9,924 nt of DNA from Chthoniobacterales bacterium (GTDB lineage: Bacteria; Verrucomicrobiota; Verrucomicrobiia; Chthoniobacterales; UBA10450), in assembly GCA_013697365.1 (NCBI GenBank), contig JACCXA010000213.1, positions 1 through 9,924 on the forward strand, in the 5' to 3' direction. The notes under the pieces were generated by a model, which saw nothing but the letters and a program-made list of their open reading frames with translations, had not been told where the DNA came from and did no database searches. The translations under genes were made by a program, and so were the position numbers. This document shows positions 7,166 to 9,924 of the stretch, piece by piece (within the stretch, counting starts at the first letter, position 1; each line of letters opens with the position of its first letter).

Positions 7166-7284
7166 AGCCCGTCCTCACGAGCAGGATCCAAGCCCCTCTT
7201 CGGTCCGCGCTCCGAGACCCCGCGGTCAGTTTCCAACCGTCCGAATTGTGACTAAGTTCCTCGCGCTTGGTTGCAGGTGGGACC
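7166..7284. promoter_or_regulatory. Intergenic region before the penicillin-binding protein gene
   Basis: These 119 bp lie between the start of the small minus-strand ORF and the PBP start, so they should carry a promoter for the PBP gene and, if the small ORF is real, one for it too. I found no convincing -35/-10 pair. The only clear signals are the small ORF's GAGGA (7172-7176, minus strand) and AGGTGG (7275-7280), one mismatch from the consensus ribosome site and four bases before the PBP ATG. If the small ORF is not a gene, the whole stretch 6868-7284 is non-coding with no other recognisable feature. Confidence 0.4.
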
Positions 7285-9483
7285 ATGGACAGGACCTATC
7301 CCCGGATGAAACTCTTCACACGTCGCACGCCTGCCAGGCGCCCCGGTCTTCCGGCCGCCAAATCGAAACGCCGGCTGGGACTCAAGCTCACGCTCGGCGC
7401 TTTTTTGCTGGCCTGTGGTTTTGGCCTGGTCGCGTTTTACGGTCTCTGGGCGCAAACATACGACCTCCAAAAGGTGAGTCAGATGCCGGAACGAAACACG
7501 GTCCTCGACGTCGACGGGAAGATCTACAGCCGGCTGGCGGGCGCCAATCGTCTAATCGTGCCTCTGAGTGAGGTTTCGCCCTTTTTTCTGGATGCTTTGA
7601 TCGCGCGCGAAGACACTCGGTTCTACGATCACGGCGGTCTCGATCCGCGCGGCGTGCTCCGGGCGTTGTATCGGAATGTCGCGAGCAGTTCGGTGAAGGA
7701 AGGCGCCAGCACCATCACGCAGCAGCTGGCGCGCAACAGCCTTCCGCTGGGTGGCCGGACCTTGAAGCGGAAAATGCTCGAAGCAATGGTCGCGTTGCGG
7801 ATCGAGCGGCAGTTCACGAAAGAGCAGATTCTGGAGGCCTACGTAAACCGAATCTACTTCGGCTCCGGGTGCTACGGCGTGGAGACGGCCTCCCAGGCAT
7901 ATTTCGGCAAAGGCGCGGCCGCCCTGAATCTCTCCGAAGCTGCCATCCTGGCTGGATTGATTCGCAGCCCAAATCGCTATTCACCTTTAAAGAATCCAGA
8001 GGGTGCGGCGATTCAGCGAAACACGGTCGTCGACCGGATGCTGGAATTGAAAAAGATCACCTCGGCGCAAGCCCAGCAGGCGAAAACGGCGAGGATCACT
8101 TCGAACCCGAAACGGCTGGCGCAGATCCAGGAGAACTACGCGATGGACGCGGTGCAGCGCGATCTCAACCTGCTCCTTACGCCGGACCAGATCGACTTTG
8201 GTGGCCTTCACATCTACACGACGCTCGATCCGACAGTGCAAAAGGCGGCTGAGCAAGCGTTGGAGTCTCACCTTGCCAAGGTGGAAAACCAGTCCGGCTT
8301 TCGCCATCCCAGCAAGGCGCAATACCGGGCCCCGAGCGAAGGAGAGGATTCATCGATGCCGTATCTGCAAGGGGCGCTCGTGGCCATCGATAACGGGAGC
8401 GGCGGCATCCGGGCGCTCGTGGGGGGACGTGATTATGGCGACAGTAAGTTTAACCGCGCGCTGTCGCCGGCGAACCGGCAGATTGGTTCTTCCTTCAAGC
8501 CGTTCGTTTATGCGGTGGCGTTCTCCCGCGGCATGCTCCCGGGAGCAGCTATCAGTGACGGGCCGATCATGCCCGGAGAAATTTCCGGCGCCGGTGATTG
8601 GGCCCCCGGCAACTCTGACAACAATTACGGCGGCATTCAGCCGGCTTCCTACGGTCTCGTCCATTCGCGCAATACCATGAGCGTGCGCATTGGCGAGATC
8701 GCGGGCGCGGATGAAGTCCAGAGGACGGCAACGTCCCTGGGCCTGGGAGAGAACATCCCGAACGGCCCGGCGATTTACCTCGGGTCGTTCGAAACAAATC
8801 TGAAAGATCTCACCGCGGCTTATACCGTTTTCCCGAATGTTGGGACGCGGAAGCAGGCCTACATCATCGAGCGGATCGACGATCAGGACCACAATCCAAT
8901 TTACCGCGCGGCTCATGTTTCCACTCAGGGGATGGACCCGGGCGCGGCCTGGATGGCGTCCAATGTCATGGAACAAGTGATGACGCGCGGCACGGGAGCG
9001 ACTGCCAAATCGCTTGGATTCAATCTCCCCGCCGCTGGAAAAACCGGGACGACGAATGATTACAAAGATGCGTGGTTCATCGGTTACACCAATGCGCTGA
9101 CTTGTGGCGTCTGGGTCGGCTTCGACCAACCGCAGACGATCATGTCGCGCGGATACGGTTCCGCGCTCGCGTTGCCGATCTGGACGCAGACGATGCTGAA
9201 GGCGGCGCAGCGTTATCCGGCACGTGTGCTTCCGCCCGCCATTGCGCTTGCGCGTGCCACGGTTTGCGCGAATTCGAATCAGCTCGCGACAAACGAATGC
9301 ATCGGTGTCGGTGCGGCCTACGAGCTGACGCTTCCGGCCGACAAAGTGCCGAGGGGCGCCTGCCAGATCCACGGAGGTTTGCAGACGCAATTCGCGCAGC
9401 GTCTGGATGATCTCGGACGTAAGGCGGAAGCGGCTCCGAACCGCGTTTTTCAGAGCTTTCGCAAATTCTTCGGTCGCAAGTAA
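7285..9483 (+). CDS. Class A penicillin-binding protein (PBP1A type): transglycosylase plus transpeptidase
   Basis: This 732-residue bifunctional enzyme polymerises lipid II into glycan strands and cross-links the peptides outside the cytoplasmic membrane. A basic N-terminus (to about 30) and one membrane anchor (about 33-54) precede the GT51 domain. That domain has AREDTRFYDHGG (107-118; catalytic Glu109), GASTITQQLARN (140-151), RKMLEAMVALRIERQFTKEQ (162-181) and AYVNRIYFG (185-193). The transpeptidase domain keeps all three active-site motifs: SSFK with nucleophile Ser402 (402-405), SRN (461-463) and KTGT (586-589). Both activities therefore look intact. The tail after KTG contains three cysteines (C661, C672, C693). 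The start at 7285 is preferred because AGGTGG lies four bases upstream; TTG 7267 and ATG 7306 are alternatives. The C-terminus is short and basic, without the long extension of some PBP1A proteins. It converges on the nucleotidyltransferase gene, 34 bp away. Confidence 0.96.
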   Translation: MDRTYPRMKLFTRRTPARRPGLPAAKSKRRLGLKLTLGAFLLACGFGLVAFYGLWAQTYDLQKVSQMPERNTVLDVDGKIYSRLAGANRLIVPLSEVSPFFLDALIAREDTRFYDHGGLDPRGVLRALYRNVASSSVKEGASTITQQLARNSLPLGGRTLKRKMLEAMVALRIERQFTKEQILEAYVNRIYFGSGCYGVETASQAYFGKGAAALNLSEAAILAGLIRSPNRYSPLKNPEGAAIQRNTVVDRMLELKKITSAQAQQAKTARITSNPKRLAQIQENYAMDAVQRDLNLLLTPDQIDFGGLHIYTTLDPTVQKAAEQALESHLAKVENQSGFRHPSKAQYRAPSEGEDSSMPYLQGALVAIDNGSGGIRALVGGRDYGDSKFNRALSPANRQIGSSFKPFVYAVAFSRGMLPGAAISDGPIMPGEISGAGDWAPGNSDNNYGGIQPASYGLVHSRNTMSVRIGEIAGADEVQRTATSLGLGENIPNGPAIYLGSFETNLKDLTAAYTVFPNVGTRKQAYIIERIDDQDHNPIYRAAHVSTQGMDPGAAWMASNVMEQVMTRGTGATAKSLGFNLPAAGKTGTTNDYKDAWFIGYTNALTCGVWVGFDQPQTIMSRGYGSALALPIWTQTMLKAAQRYPARVLPPAIALARATVCANSNQLATNECIGVGAAYELTLPADKVPRGACQIHGGLQTQFAQRLDDLGRKAEAAPNRVFQSFRKFFGRK

Positions 9484-9517
9484 GCGCGCCGCGACTGCCG
9501 TTCGAAGAATCGCGAAT

Positions 9518-9924
9518 CTAGTTCGCTGCTATTAGTCGCTGGTAGTCGGCAGGCGTGTCGATATCGATGGCCCCGTCGGGAAAGTCGAGCGTCGCGAGGT
9601 CATCCGGCTGCGCGATGATGAGGGCCTTTGCGCCATGATCGCCTTCCAGTTCGAGCAAGGCGTGGAACCGCGAGCAAGCAAAGACAGCGGGAATGCCGAC
9701 CGTTCCACCATACCCGCAGGCGGCGATCGGTTTGCCGCTTTCCTGATGCAAATCGATCAGCTGCCTGACGGTGTGCGCATCGACGAAAGGTTGATCGCAC
9801 GCCAGGATAACGATGGCCTTGAGTTTCTCAGTTCGCGCGATCAGATGCTGCACGCCAGCGCGAACTGAGGAGGCGATCCCCTCGTGCCACCGCTCATTGA
9901 GAACCAGATCATAGGGAAGCCCGC
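9518..9924 (-). CDS. MobA/MocA-like nucleotidyltransferase, N-terminus beyond the right edge
   Basis: The minus-strand frame is open from the right edge to a TAG at 9520-9518, giving the C-terminal 134 residues. The GTG at 9853 is an internal valine: sequence upstream of it reads NERWHEGIASSVRAGVQHLI, which matches the family motif around the conserved W-x-EG-x-x-SSVRAG. Further family motifs are ILACDQPFV (the acidic metal-binding loop), GGTVGIPAVF, GDHGAKALI and DIDTPADYQRL near the end. These indicate an NTP transferase of the CTP:molybdopterin cytidylyltransferase (MocA) or related MobA type, which transfers a nucleotide to the molybdenum cofactor. The N-terminal nucleotide-binding motif that would separate the subtypes lies outside the window, so substrate is uncertain. 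Genes of molybdenum hydroxylases often sit beside MocA, but none is visible here. It converges on the PBP gene. Confidence 0.87.
   Translation of the reverse strand, partial: GLPYDLVLNERWHEGIASSVRAGVQHLIARTEKLKAIVILACDQPFVDAHTVRQLIDLHQESGKPIAACGYGGTVGIPAVFACSRFHALLELEGDHGAKALIIAQPDDLATLDFPDGAIDIDTPADYQRLIAAN

Noticed and set aside
6868..7284. tRNA, small RNA or insertion-sequence remnant in the gap before the PBP gene
   Set aside because: No cloverleaf, terminal inverted repeats, direct repeats or transposase-like sequence could be found.
8350..9390. Long minus-strand ORF of 346 residues opposite the PBP gene
   Set aside because: It lies wholly antisense to the conserved transpeptidase domain, is very rich in Arg/His, and has no recognisable motif; it is a shadow of GC-rich codon use.
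9484..9517. Terminator between the convergent PBP and nucleotidyltransferase genes
   Set aside because: Only a 5-bp CGCGA/TCGCG pairing with a 15-nt loop is seen and there is no T-run on either side.

Overview
The window reads as ordinary chromosomal sequence from a GC-rich Gram-negative-type bacterium. Exported proteins with signal peptides, a class A penicillin-binding protein with an N-terminal anchor, a secreted Asp-box protein and weak or absent Shine-Dalgarno sequences before most genes would fit Verrucomicrobiota (Spartobacteria-like soil lineages). That placement is inference; no rRNA or other phylogenetic marker was compared.

Left block (minus strand, 1-4247). dnaX (GTG start, 4247 to 2526) is followed after 10 bp by ybaB/ebfC (2515 to 2204), the usual replication/nucleoid pairing. 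After 124 bp holding a GC-rich hairpin and an A/T palindrome, a long secreted Asp-box (BNR/VPS10-like) beta-propeller protein starts at 2079 and stays open for 693 codons to the left edge. It has no stop in the window, so a search for closed ORFs misses it, although it is one of the largest genes here.

Middle block (plus strand, 4248-6867). A 137-bp divergent region with a nested inverted repeat separates dnaX from an exported P1-family (DmpA-type) self-cleaving aminopeptidase. It is followed after 50 bp by a single-pass membrane protein with a disordered, charged N-terminus and an extracytoplasmic TPR domain; the two are probably co-transcribed.

Right block (6868-9924). A small minus-strand ORF (7165 to 6899), unrecognised but with a good Shine-Dalgarno, lies between the TPR gene and a complete bifunctional class A penicillin-binding protein (7285-9483). 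The window ends with the C-terminal part of a MobA/MocA-like nucleotidyltransferase on the minus strand (9924 to 9518), converging on the PBP gene.

Functionally the window mixes DNA replication (dnaX, ybaB), cell-envelope synthesis (PBP1A type) and exported or membrane proteins (Asp-box protein, DmpA-like peptidase, TPR protein). I see no tRNA, rRNA, CRISPR array, insertion sequence or phage gene, and no convincing new multigene system. The most useful leads are the open-ended Asp-box protein, the unrecognised small gene, the inverted repeat before the peptidase, and a possible but weak frameshift site in dnaX.
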